A stretch of DNA of 64,000 nucleotides from Phycisphaerae bacterium. Lineage in GTDB: Bacteria; Planctomycetota; Phycisphaerae; Phycisphaerales; UBA1924. The DNA lies in assembly GCA_030429705.1 (NCBI GenBank), contig JAUIES010000001.1, positions 1,054,001 to 1,118,000 on the forward strand, written 5' to 3'. Under the pieces are notes generated by a model, which was given only the letters and a program-made list of their open reading frames with translations, was not told the DNA's origin and did no database searches. Shown here in pieces: positions 38,034 to 45,989 of the stretch. The position numbers were made by a program, and so were the translations under genes. Within the stretch, counting starts at the first letter, position 1; each line of letters begins with the position of its first letter.

Positions 38034-38136
38034 CGTGTCTCTCCTGTTGTATGTCTCGTGCGAAGGTCTCCCAACCTCGGCACTTTGTCTCTCTGCTTTC
38101 TCACCGTCCGATCGAATAACAAATCGATCTCGGTCC

Positions 38137-38165
38137 AGAGTACAACCACCCCAAAAGGGGGTCAA
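38137..38165 (-). promoter_or_regulatory. Strong sigma-70-like promoter of the PEP-CTERM-like gene
   Basis: On the minus strand TTGACC (38165-38160) and TACTCT (38142-38137) are spaced by exactly 17 bp. The spacer includes CCCC and GGGG flanking a TTTT, so it could fold. The predicted leader is about 95 nt before the ATG at 38033. Confidence 0.65.
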
Positions 38166-38324
38166 CGGGTGTTTTGAACTTTGCCAATGAAATTTCAGAA
38201 TAAGTCTGAATAGAACAGTATTTCTGATTATGCCGAAGTGTTATCGGGTGTTTGCGGTCTGATCTTGCGGGACCAATGACACCACAACAACCACAACGGG
38301 TGGTTTCGACCCTCGCTGGCGGCC
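38166..38324. other. AT-rich intergenic stretch without a gene
   Basis: Together with the promoter and leader beside it, this makes up the 291-bp gap between 38033 and 38325, the longest in the window. It is unusually AT-rich for this sequence. TTCAGA (38194-38199) and TCTGAA (38205-38210) form a 6-bp inverted repeat with a 5-nt spacer, a possible regulator site upstream of the promoter. I see no coding frame. Confidence 0.4.
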
Positions 38325-39857
38325 CTATGCCACGATGTGGGCAGGCATCGGCATCTCGTCCGTGATCTTCTGCTGCTTAGGCTTCGCGTCGTTCGGGTCG
38401 TCCATCGTCAACAGGTACATCTCCTCATTGAGACGCATCTGCAGATGCACGGGTCGTCCCCAGACCACACGCAGGCTTCGCAGCACCTCGGCCGCTTTGC
38501 CCGCATCGACCTCGAGCCCGCCGAACTTGTGGGCAAGGTAGAGTTCGCCTCGATTGAGGTAGTTGCCGTCGGCCACATACATGAAAGGCTGACCCATGTT
38601 CGTCAGTTGATACAGCATCGTCTGCTTGATGCGGTCAAAGTCGCGGCTCACGATCTTCGCTTCGCCTGTATTCGGGTCACGCTTGTACTGATACATCTTG
38701 TGACGATCAACAAACTCGGGCGTGAGAAACTCATCGATGAAATTCACATCGTTGTAGATGCGGCGAATCTCGAAGATCTTCTCGCGCCCCTTCATTGAAC
38801 CATCGTCAAAACGCTCTTTGGCGCCGAGACTGTCAAGACGCTCCCACTCGGCCCCGTGCTGCCCCTTGTCCCATCGGCGCTCGATGTCCTTGAACATCTC
38901 GACCCCGATTTTGTACGGGTTAAACCCCCCCGGAGCCATGAACACCACGCCCGAGTGCTGCTCGGCATAGTCAATGATCTCGCTGGCTTCGAGGAAATGT
39001 TCAGTCATCAACTTGCTGTGCCAATAGGTCGCCCAGCCCTCGTTCATGACCTTGGTCTGCCCTTGCGGCGCGTAGTAGTATGATTCGTCACGGACGATAC
39101 TCAGGATGTCAGACTGCCAGTCTTCGAGTTGAGCGTTTCGCAACAGGAACAACAACACATCGCGCGTCGGTTCTCTCGGGAACTGGTCCTGCTCGCGTTC
39201 GCGTTTTTCAGCGTGGGCTTCGCGCTGCCTCGATATCTCGGAAGCGGGATTGATGAACGGATCCATATAGTCTTTGGCTGGCAAACGATCAGGTTTAAAC
39301 TTCCCCCCCACCTCGTCGCCGCTCTCGCGTTTGACAAACACACTGTGCGGATCGATCAAGTGCTCGATCGACAGACAGATATCAATGAACTTTTCGACGC
39401 GCTCACTGCCCTGGCGTTCGATGTGCCGTCGCACGCGGGTCGCGTGGTTGGCCATCTCGTCCATCATTTTCCGGTTGGTCTTGCTGAACCAGTTGTTGCA
39501 TTTGAAGAAATCGGAGTGACCGTACACATGGGCCATCACGAGTTTCTGATCGGTGACGCTGTTCGACTCTTGCAGATAGGCATAGCACGGGTCGTTGTTG
39601 ATGACCATTTCATAGATTCGGCCCATGCCATAGGCATCGCGCTTGCTCAGTTTTTCATATTCCATCCCCCACTTCCAGTGCGGGAAACGGATGGGGAACC
39701 CGCCGTAGGCAGCGATCTGATTCATCGTGTCGAAGTCGAGAACCTCGTACACAACTTCAAAGAAATCGAGCCCATACTCGATGGCCTTGGCCCGGATGGC
39801 TTCCATGTGCCCCTGGAGCTCGGGCGACAGTTCAGTTGTGGTCCGCGAGAATGACAT
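38325..39857 (-). CDS. SpoVR family protein
   Basis: The 510-aa protein matches SpoVR/YcgB: FFEVVYEVLDFDTMNQIAAYG, GGFPIRFPHWKWGMEYE, then YAYLQESN and MAHVYGHSDFFKCNNWF, and the DVLLFLLRNAQLEDWQ block. In many bacteria it forms a three-gene unit with the kinase PrkA (YeaG) and YeaH, and it is linked to sporulation cortex in Bacillus and to stress in others. Neither partner is next to it here. Molecular function is not established. Confidence 0.92.
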   Translation of the reverse strand: MSFSRTTTELSPELQGHMEAIRAKAIEYGLDFFEVVYEVLDFDTMNQIAAYGGFPIRFPHWKWGMEYEKLSKRDAYGMGRIYEMVINNDPCYAYLQESNSVTDQKLVMAHVYGHSDFFKCNNWFSKTNRKMMDEMANHATRVRRHIERQGSERVEKFIDICLSIEHLIDPHSVFVKRESGDEVGGKFKPDRLPAKDYMDPFINPASEISRQREAHAEKREREQDQFPREPTRDVLLFLLRNAQLEDWQSDILSIVRDESYYYAPQGQTKVMNEGWATYWHSKLMTEHFLEASEIIDYAEQHSGVVFMAPGGFNPYKIGVEMFKDIERRWDKGQHGAEWERLDSLGAKERFDDGSMKGREKIFEIRRIYNDVNFIDEFLTPEFVDRHKMYQYKRDPNTGEAKIVSRDFDRIKQTMLYQLTNMGQPFMYVADGNYLNRGELYLAHKFGGLEVDAGKAAEVLRSLRVVWGRPVHLQMRLNEEMYLLTMDDPNDAKPKQQKITDEMPMPAHIVA

Positions 39858-39944
39858 GGCTATTGCAGGTTTATCGGCTCATTGCCCTGCTGTCTGTACG
39901 ATCGGCGGCGCGGATCTGTTCGCGAGTACCAACCTGACGACCGC

Positions 39945-40379
39945 TCAGTCAACGATCCAGAAGAACACGATCACGCTGACAAGCGAACAAATCGCTGATG
40001 CAGCGATGATTGCCGACTGTGTCACGCCACCCCGTTCGCGTAGCCACCGCCGATGTCGAAGTACCCACACCAAGGCAGCACCCAGCACACAACTGAACAA
40101 TGCGACCGACCACAGATCACGAAGCCCGGGGAATCCTCGCATTCGCATCGCCCACAAACCCCAAGCGAGAATGAACAGATTGAAACCGATGCCGGATGAA
40201 AGTGCGACGAGTGTGGCAATGAAGACACCAAGCCGTGGATCCTCGAGCCCCACCTGCAGCACCAGATCGGCGCCGCACTCTGGGCACGCTGTTCCGGTCA
40301 AGCCTCGCAGGTTGTACTTGCAGCCCGGACACGGAATGTCCTGTTCGGCGAGGTAACTGATGAGGAATTGATCAGCCAT
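39945..40379 (-). CDS. Zinc-ribbon membrane protein
   Basis: A 144-aa protein with an N-terminal zinc ribbon, CPGCKYNLRGLTGTACPEC, of the CPxCxYxLRGL kind common in Planctomycetota, followed by four hydrophobic segments (including LGVFIATLVALSSGIGFNLF and AIIAASAICSLVSVIVFFW). Its start overlaps the end of the DciA-like gene by 8 bp, so the two are coupled. Function is unknown. Confidence 0.7.
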   Translation of the reverse strand: MADQFLISYLAEQDIPCPGCKYNLRGLTGTACPECGADLVLQVGLEDPRLGVFIATLVALSSGIGFNLFILAWGLWAMRMRGFPGLRDLWSVALFSCVLGAALVWVLRHRRWLRERGGVTQSAIIAASAICSLVSVIVFFWIVD

Positions 40380-40743
40380 GACGATGCGCCGCTGTGTCCA
40401 CCCGCACTCTTCTCACCGACGCTGAGCATCGTTGCAGGAGCGCCTGTTGCCCCCCCCGTTTGAGCCAGCGTTCGAGGGTATACCGGAACGCGGGGCCATC
40501 GACCTCGAGGCGCAGGGTGCCGCGCACCACGCCGGTCGGTCTCGCGTGGTCGACCAGTTCGGGCGGGGCGAGTTCGTACCATGCCTCCGCCAGTTGCCCG
40601 GTCGCCCGTACGCGTTTTTCGAGTTCCTTGCGGACCTTTTCGACCTCGCCGCCCATGACGGGCGCCCAGTTGGGTTTGACTCGGCCTGATCGAACTTTGC
40701 CCAGGCGGGTGATCAGAGTCGCGATAGTCGGGTCCGGTTTCAC
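40372..40743 (-). CDS. DUF721/DciA-like protein
   Basis: A 123-aa protein whose core EVEKVRKELEKRVRATGQLAEAW, followed by YELAPPELVDHARPTGVVRGTLRLEV-type strands and LLQRC, resembles the DUF721 fold. DciA proteins with this domain load the replicative helicase DnaB in bacteria without DnaC. The similarity is moderate. GTG at 40743 is the start; TAGACT (40755-40750) ends 6 nt upstream and no Shine-Dalgarno is visible. Confidence 0.6.
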   Translation of the reverse strand: MKPDPTIATLITRLGKVRSGRVKPNWAPVMGGEVEKVRKELEKRVRATGQLAEAWYELAPPELVDHARPTGVVRGTLRLEVDGPAFRYTLERWLKRGGQQALLQRCSASVRRVRVDTAAHRHG

Positions 40744-40749
40744 AGCCTC

Positions 40750-40771
40750 AGTCTACACGCGGTGATACCAT
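40750..40771. promoter_or_regulatory. Divergent -10 elements between the DciA-like gene and an ABC ATPase
   Basis: TAGACT on the minus strand (40755-40750) ends 6 nt before the GTG at 40743. TACCAT on the plus strand (40766-40771) ends 9 nt before the ATG at 40781. The stretch GATACCATCGCT here is identical to the one before the sigma gene (20391-20402). Both genes lack a Shine-Dalgarno, so leaderless transcripts are likely. Confidence 0.45.
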
Positions 40772-40780
40772 CGCTGCACC

Positions 40781-41875
40781 ATGTCGACGACCATCACCAT
40801 CAACAATCTGAGCAAGACCTATCGAAGCCGCCAGGAAGGTGTCACCAAAGCGGTGGACGAGGTCAGCCTCGAGATTGAACCGGGCGAGCTGTTTTTCCTG
40901 CTCGGTCCTTCTGGCTGTGGCAAAACCACGCTTCTCCGCATGATTGCAGGCTTCATCGACCCGACGGGCGGTTCGATCGCTTTCAACGGGCAGGATGTCA
41001 CGCATACCCCGGCCAACAAGAGGGATACGGGGATGGTCTTCCAGTCGTACGCCCTTTGGCCTCATATGACTGTCGGGCAGAATGTCGGGTTCGGGCTTGA
41101 TGTCCGAGGCATCAAAGGCCAGGACAAGACCAAACGCGTCACCGAAGCCCTCGAAGCGGTCCAGATGGGGCACCTCGCCGACCGCAAACCTACCCAACTT
41201 TCGGGGGGTCAACAACAACGGGTTGCGTTGGCGCGGGCTTTGGTCGTTCGGCCTCAGGTTTTGCTGCTTGATGAGCCGCTGTCGAATTTGGATGCCAAAC
41301 TACGGGTTGAATTGCGATCTGAGATCCGACGCATCTGTAAAGACTCGGGCATGACGACCGTCTATGTGACGCATGATCAAAAGGAAGCACTCAGTATGGC
41401 CGACCGGATCGCGATCATGCGATCAGGCAAGGTTGTGCAGATCGGCGACCCCCCCACACTCTATCGTGAGCCTCAGACCGCGTTTGTTGCGTCTTTCTTA
41501 GGCGAAACCAACCTGGTCGATGCAGTGGTTCAGGAAGTTGGCGAAACAAGTGTCATGCTGGAGACAAAGTTCGGCAAGTTCGCAGCCAAGCGCCTCCAGA
41601 CACACGCACAACTAACTGCGAAACAAGAGGTTACGGTTTCCATGCGGCCCGAATCGTTGCGTGTTTCGGCCGACAAAGATAGTAGTTTGTTTGGTGGCAC
41701 AATTCGTCGGAGCACCTATCTGGGTGATCTTTCGCATCATGTGGTTGATCTGGCGGATGGGGTTGTGGTCGATGTTGCGGAGGTCAATCCGAGGCCGCGC
41801 CCCGGTACGGCTGTCGGCGCTCACATCAGACTCGGGATCAATCCTGAAGATGTGTCAATTCTTCGACCGGAGTAG
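40781..41875 (+). CDS. ABC transporter ATP-binding protein (PotA/FbpC type with TOBE domain)
   Basis: The 364-aa protein has Walker A GPSGCGKTT (42-50), the signature LSGGQQQR, Walker B LLLDEPLSNLD, and a C-terminal TOBE-like regulatory part (about 240-364). This architecture serves importers of iron, spermidine, sugars or glycerol phosphate. No permease or binding protein is adjacent; an iron-type binding protein begins at 63526, 22 kb away, and could be a partner. The 3' end overlaps the convergent histidine kinase gene by 38 bp. Confidence 0.88.
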   Translation: MSTTITINNLSKTYRSRQEGVTKAVDEVSLEIEPGELFFLLGPSGCGKTTLLRMIAGFIDPTGGSIAFNGQDVTHTPANKRDTGMVFQSYALWPHMTVGQNVGFGLDVRGIKGQDKTKRVTEALEAVQMGHLADRKPTQLSGGQQQRVALARALVVRPQVLLLDEPLSNLDAKLRVELRSEIRRICKDSGMTTVYVTHDQKEALSMADRIAIMRSGKVVQIGDPPTLYREPQTAFVASFLGETNLVDAVVQEVGETSVMLETKFGKFAAKRLQTHAQLTAKQEVTVSMRPESLRVSADKDSSLFGGTIRRSTYLGDLSHHVVDLADGVVVDVAEVNPRPRPGTAVGAHIRLGINPEDVSILRPE

Positions 41876-42644
41876 TGACCATTGCATCAGTGACGGTTGG
41901 CAACATGATCGATGCGGTGGTTCCAACGCCCGGCATTGAGGTGAATTCGAGTGTGCCACCCGCATTGGTCACGAGGTATCGGCAGAGAGCCAGACCAAGT
42001 CCCGTGCTTCCTTTTCCGCTGACAAAAGGCTCACAGATCTTCGTCTCCATGCCAGCCTTCAAGCCGCCGGCATCGTCCGTGATTGTAATTCTGGTGTGTT
42101 GATTGTTCCTCGTGGAACACACACGCATGGTGATGTGCACTCGCTCTTGACCAGCTTCAATGGCGTTCCTGACGAGGTTCTCGAAGACATGCTTAAGAGC
42201 GCATCGAGAAATCGAAGTCACGCAATCGATATCAATCTGCGTTGAGATACTCGTGTCGGTCTCTGCAATGAGGTCCGCCAGTTTGTTGCATGAGCCTGTC
42301 CAGGCATCAACCACAGAAGTCCGCTCCGGTCCTTTCGAACTGAGCCCGAGGATCAGGTCGGATAGTTGGGCAAGATCACACGCAGCATCGCTAATACGAG
42401 ATAGGGCGGTTCTTACCAGTGTGAGGTCTTTGGGGTCGCGCGATGCAGCTTTGGTGTATCCGATGATGGGAGTGAGTCGATTTCGGCACTCATGGGCAAA
42501 GAACGAAGCCATCAAGCCCATGGTTGCCAGGCGAGTGTGCTGCTCTATGTCATTCGGGAGGCTGGACACCAACGATTGCGCACGATCGATCTCTGACAAG
42601 AGTCGTTGTTGTTCGGGCGCGTCATTCTGATAAGACTCAGCCAA
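41838..42644 (-). CDS. Soluble sensor histidine kinase
   Basis: The 268-aa protein lacks membrane segments. The phosphorylated His51 lies in SFFAHECRNRLTPIIGY; the GHKL ATPase has the N box HVFENLVRNAIEAG, G1 DDAGG and G2 GSTGLGLAL. The first 40 residues form a helical linker with no obvious sensor, so it may act with a partner. No response regulator is adjacent. The start is TTG at 42644, with GGAGA about 8 nt upstream. Confidence 0.85.
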   Translation of the reverse strand: MAESYQNDAPEQQRLLSEIDRAQSLVSSLPNDIEQHTRLATMGLMASFFAHECRNRLTPIIGYTKAASRDPKDLTLVRTALSRISDAACDLAQLSDLILGLSSKGPERTSVVDAWTGSCNKLADLIAETDTSISTQIDIDCVTSISRCALKHVFENLVRNAIEAGQERVHITMRVCSTRNNQHTRITITDDAGGLKAGMETKICEPFVSGKGSTGLGLALCRYLVTNAGGTLEFTSMPGVGTTASIMLPTVTDAMVTTPVEELTHLQD

Positions 42645-42688
42645 GGGAGGATCTCCGCTTCTCCCATCGGCTGAGTCATGGGGTCACT

Positions 42689-43126
42689 TCATTCCTTCGT
42701 TGGAATCTCAGACACCCATTCGAGATGATGTGCCGGTGGTCCGGCTGCTAACCAGGCTTTGGCTGCAGGTGGCCGAATGTCAGTATCAACGATCGACGCG
42801 AGATCGATCCAATCGAATGCAATCTTCGGTTCGATGCTCTCGATCGCGGTGCCCGGCTGAAGTTCCATGAGGAACACGATGTTCAGCTCGTGGTGGTGAC
42901 GCTTTTTCGTGTCGAATTCGCCTTCTGACACAAACACGCAAGGCCCGACATCAACTTCCACCCCTGCTTCTTCCATCATCTCACGGGCGAGTGCGTCTGT
43001 GGCGGATTCACCAAATTCGACATGCCCGCCAGGCAGATAATTGTACGCCTGCTTGATATGACGGCAGAGCAACACTTTGCCATCTCGAATGCACAGCCCG
43101 CGCGCAATGACTTCAATCTCGTTCAT
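42689..43126 (-). CDS. NUDIX hydrolase
   Basis: A 145-aa pyrophosphohydrolase. The Nudix box is complete: G at 34, E at 40, and REMMEEAGV (48-56), matching Gx5Ex7REUxEExGU. The rest is a short beta-alpha fold with variable ends, and the substrate cannot be read from sequence. AAGGAGA precedes the ATG. It is divergent from parB. Confidence 0.9.
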   Translation of the reverse strand: MNEIEVIARGLCIRDGKVLLCRHIKQAYNYLPGGHVEFGESATDALAREMMEEAGVEVDVGPCVFVSEGEFDTKKRHHHELNIVFLMELQPGTAIESIEPKIAFDWIDLASIVDTDIRPPAAKAWLAAGPPAHHLEWVSEIPTKE

Positions 43127-43147
43127 TCAATCTCCTTGATGTGTTTT

Positions 43148-43175
43148 TTGCTCTTGACCCGTGATAGTGTAGGAT
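43148..43175 (+). promoter_or_regulatory. Putative parB promoter
   Basis: TTGCTC (43148-43153) and TAGGAT (43170-43175) are spaced by 16 bp, with transcription expected near 43182. The short leader carries the ACAGGAG ribosome-binding site before the ATG at 43194. Confidence 0.35.
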
Positions 43176-43193
43176 GACTTGACAGGAGCAGAC

Positions 43194-44132
43194 ATGACCA
43201 CGAAACCCACGAAGCGGCCTAAACGACTTGGTAAGGGACTCAGTGCACTTGTTCAGTCTGCACCGGTGCAGGTGCCAACTTCAGCTGAGCCTGAGCCATC
43301 ATCGGAAAATACCACATCAACGCAAGACCAAGCCGGGCTGATTCAAGTCGCAGTGGGGGATATCACGCCCAGCCCGTATCAACCTCGTCAGTCGTTTGAT
43401 GAGACTGAACTTGAACAATTGGCTCAGTCGATTCGTCAAGCGGGGCTTATTCAACCAATCGTCGTGCGGAATACCAAACATTCTACGAACTCTTATGAGT
43501 TGGTTGCTGGTGAGCGGCGATGGCGCGCTGCTCGTTTGGCAGGGCTGACCGAACTTCCAGCCATCGTCGTGGCGCTTTCGGAACACGAGGCAGCCCAGTG
43601 GGCTTTGATCGAGAACCTGCAACGCAAAGACCTGAATGCGATGGAGCGCGCCAACGCTTTGCGCGGACTGTGCGAGCAGTTTGGGCTCTCGCATCAGGAA
43701 GCTGCCGAGCGGGTGGGGCTTGATCGATCGACGGTGGCGAACCTTATCCGCGTGACCGAGTTGGCCGAGCCGATTCAATCCCTTCTAGCAGCGGGGTCGC
43801 TCACGATCGGACATGGCAAAGCGTTGCTTGCGATTCCTGATCTGGACCATCGCCTCAAACTAGCTGAGCGGGCTTCGTCAGAAAACTGGTCGGTGCGAAG
43901 ACTCGAACAAAGCGGCCGAAAGCAACCCGAATCAGACGCAGCACCAAATGCCCGCGTTGCTTCACCAACCCTGGTCGATCTTGAACGGCGACTAAGCGAG
44001 CACCTGGGTACGCGTGTTCGCATTTCAACAACCCGAGACGGCACGCGCGGCAAGGTCTCGCTTGAGTTCTATAGCCTGGACCATTTCGATGGTTTGCTGA
44101 CCAAGTTCGGATTTGTTGATAACGAGGGCTGA
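43194..44132 (+). CDS. parB: ParB-family chromosome partition protein
   Basis: The 312-aa protein has the ParB nuclease-like CTPase domain (SPYQPRQSF; GERRWRA at 106-112, the CTP-binding box), and a helix-turn-helix (SHQEAAERVGLDRSTVANLI). It opens with the ParB-type RLGKGLSALV. The C-terminal dimerisation segment is present. CTP-switch clamps of this kind load at parS sites. No parA is adjacent and I did not find an obvious parS. ACAGGAG precedes the ATG at 43194. Confidence 0.92.
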   Translation: MTTKPTKRPKRLGKGLSALVQSAPVQVPTSAEPEPSSENTTSTQDQAGLIQVAVGDITPSPYQPRQSFDETELEQLAQSIRQAGLIQPIVVRNTKHSTNSYELVAGERRWRAARLAGLTELPAIVVALSEHEAAQWALIENLQRKDLNAMERANALRGLCEQFGLSHQEAAERVGLDRSTVANLIRVTELAEPIQSLLAAGSLTIGHGKALLAIPDLDHRLKLAERASSENWSVRRLEQSGRKQPESDAAPNARVASPTLVDLERRLSEHLGTRVRISTTRDGTRGKVSLEFYSLDHFDGLLTKFGFVDNEG

Positions 44133-44331
44133 ACACCCCATATTGTCGTGGCGTGCGTTCACGGCGATGCGAGGCTCATTCATATCTATTCATCAGCGGA
44201 TGTTTGTGTCTTTCAATACAAGTGTCACGACACCGTTGTGTCTGATGCCTATATTACATCCTCAAAATTGCGTACATATCCCTTGAACGAGTTGTACTGT
44301 TGTACATCGATAAAATGAAGAAGGAAATCCT

Positions 44332-44835
44332 GTGGCCAAGAAAACTGCGAAGAAGCGTGGGCGTCGCCCGAGTCTCAACAATTTCTCACTGTCTGATTTA
44401 CAAGCAGAACTTGCACGCCGGGCATCCGAACTTGGCAAACTGGTTGCGGAGCGCAACGAACTGGCAGCACGCGTTGATGAACTTGATGCCCAGATCGGCA
44501 TGCTTCGCGCGATGCAAGGGGGGGGTCCTGGCAAATCAGTGAGTATCACCAAGACCGGCAAGAAGCGAGGACGCCCGGTTGGTAGCAAGAACAAGAAAAA
44601 GTCGGCATCCAAGTCGGCATCTGGTCGCAGTCGGCCGAAGAATTCGATGAGCCTTGCAGACTCCCTTGCCAAACTACTCAAGAACAAGACCATGGGCGTG
44701 ACGGAAATCGCAGCGGCTGTGCAAAAGGCGGGGTACAAGACCAATGCTGAGAATTTTCGAACGATCGTGAATCAGACTTTGATTCGTGAAGATCGTTTCA
44801 AGAAGGTCTCGCGCGGGCAATACACCGCTGCCTGA
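44332..44835 (+). CDS. AT-hook protein with coiled coil and C-terminal winged helix
   Basis: A 167-aa basic protein. Lysine-rich N-terminus (2-13), then a coiled coil of about 40 residues (18-60), then an AT hook GKKRGRPVGSKNKK (76-89), then a lysine/serine linker, then a winged-helix-like domain (about 105-167) ending RFKKVSRGQYTAA, which resembles HARE-HTH. It is likely a nucleoid-associated or gene-silencing protein. GTG at 44332 is preceded by AAGGA. A perfect-stem terminator follows. Confidence 0.7.
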   Translation: MAKKTAKKRGRRPSLNNFSLSDLQAELARRASELGKLVAERNELAARVDELDAQIGMLRAMQGGGPGKSVSITKTGKKRGRPVGSKNKKKSASKSASGRSRPKNSMSLADSLAKLLKNKTMGVTEIAAAVQKAGYKTNAENFRTIVNQTLIREDRFKKVSRGQYTAA

Positions 44836-44873
44836 TGGCGCGGGATTTGCGCGGCTGTCGTTATCGGATGAAC

Positions 44874-44912
44874 CGGGGCTGAGGGACTTGTTTCCTCAGC
44901 CTCGCTTTTGTT
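44874..44912 (+). terminator. Rho-independent terminator after the AT-hook gene
   Basis: GGCTGAGG (44877-44884) and CCTCAGCC (44894-44901) form a perfect 8-bp stem, extendable by a CG pair beyond a mismatch, with a 9-nt loop and CTTTTGTT after it. It lies 40 nt past the stop at 44835. Confidence 0.7.
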
Positions 44913-44980
44913 CCGGATTTGAGAAAGTGGGGTGCGTGTGTGGCCGATGCTGACTGTGGTCAAACATTGGAGATCGTCGC

Positions 44981-45862
44981 ATGGGCACAACCGCCGAACA
45001 AAAAGAACAGGTCGTCTCGGCTGCTATTCGTGAAATCAGCCACATCGCCACTCTTCCCGAAATCACGCTGAAGATCATCGATCTTGTCGAAGATCCGAAG
45101 TCAACAGCTCAAGACCTCAACAAAGTGATCTCCAACGACCCCGCGTTGTGTAGTCGCATATTGAAGGTCGTGAACTCGAGTTTCTATGGATTGCCCGGGC
45201 AGATCGGTTCGATCAACCGCGCGATCGTCATGCTTGGGCTGAACGCGGTCAAGAACATCGCCATCGCAGCGAGCCTGGCGAAGTTGTTTCGAGGCGGGGA
45301 TCTCACGCCCGACTTCTCAGCACGCAACCTATGGAATCATGCCAATCAGGTGGCGGCTGCGAGCAAGATGATCGCGGACCACTTGAAACTTGGTCTCGGC
45401 GACGAGGCATTCCTGGCGGGCTTGATTCATGACCTTGGGTTGATGGTTGAGATGCAGTTCGACCGCAACGCCCTCATCGAAGTCTTCCAGGCACTCGGGC
45501 CTGGTCCGGACGGCGCGCCGCTCAGTGATATGTTGGCAGTTGAAGAGTCAGTCTTCGGTGCTGACCACCAGGACTTCGGCTTGGCGCTGTGCAAGAAGTG
45601 GAAGTTCCCGGACACCTTCCAGCGTGTGACGGGTTTCCATCATCGCCCGCTCGATCTGGCTGCCGAAAACCGAACGATTACCACCATTGTCTATGTTGCG
45701 GACCGCATGGCCGGCGTTCTCGATGGTGGATTCCGTCTTGACCTGCCGAGCCTTGAAATCTCGGCAGAAGTTCTCGATGCCATCAAGCTGACCCGTGAGG
45801 GTGTCAACTCAATCGCGGAAAACCTCGAAGAGATGGCCAGTTCGCTTGGCGGCGAAGAATAG
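44981..45862 (+). CDS. HDOD domain signalling protein
   Basis: The 293-aa protein contains one HDOD domain (about 15-215), an HD-related fold that usually lacks the phosphohydrolase metal ligands. The core reads LPEITLKIIDLVEDPKSTAQ and the DPALCSRILKVVNSSFYGLPG block, and LAGLIHDLGLMVEMQF keeps an HD pair. HDOD proteins take part in c-di-GMP or other signalling and motility control. GGAG lies about 8 nt before the ATG. A strong terminator follows at 45889. Confidence 0.85.
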   Translation: MGTTAEQKEQVVSAAIREISHIATLPEITLKIIDLVEDPKSTAQDLNKVISNDPALCSRILKVVNSSFYGLPGQIGSINRAIVMLGLNAVKNIAIAASLAKLFRGGDLTPDFSARNLWNHANQVAAASKMIADHLKLGLGDEAFLAGLIHDLGLMVEMQFDRNALIEVFQALGPGPDGAPLSDMLAVEESVFGADHQDFGLALCKKWKFPDTFQRVTGFHHRPLDLAAENRTITTIVYVADRMAGVLDGGFRLDLPSLEISAEVLDAIKLTREGVNSIAENLEEMASSLGGEE

Positions 45863-45888
45863 TCTGGCGTTCCAATTTGTTGTCAACT

Positions 45889-45928
45889 GAGCGGGCGTTC
45901 CGATGAACGCCCGCTCGTTTCTTTTTGG
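45889..45928 (+). terminator. Perfect 12-bp-stem terminator after the HDOD gene
   Basis: GAGCGGGCGTTC (45889-45900), loop CGAT, and GAACGCCCGCTC (45905-45916) form a perfect stem-loop followed by GTTTCTTTTT. An ATG at 45903 lies inside the hairpin, which shows that it is not the start of the ClC gene. Confidence 0.9.
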
Positions 45929-45989
45929 TCGATCGATCTCTCGAATCATGGCGATCGCACTCGGTCGGGTCATACGCTCTTCAACTCTT

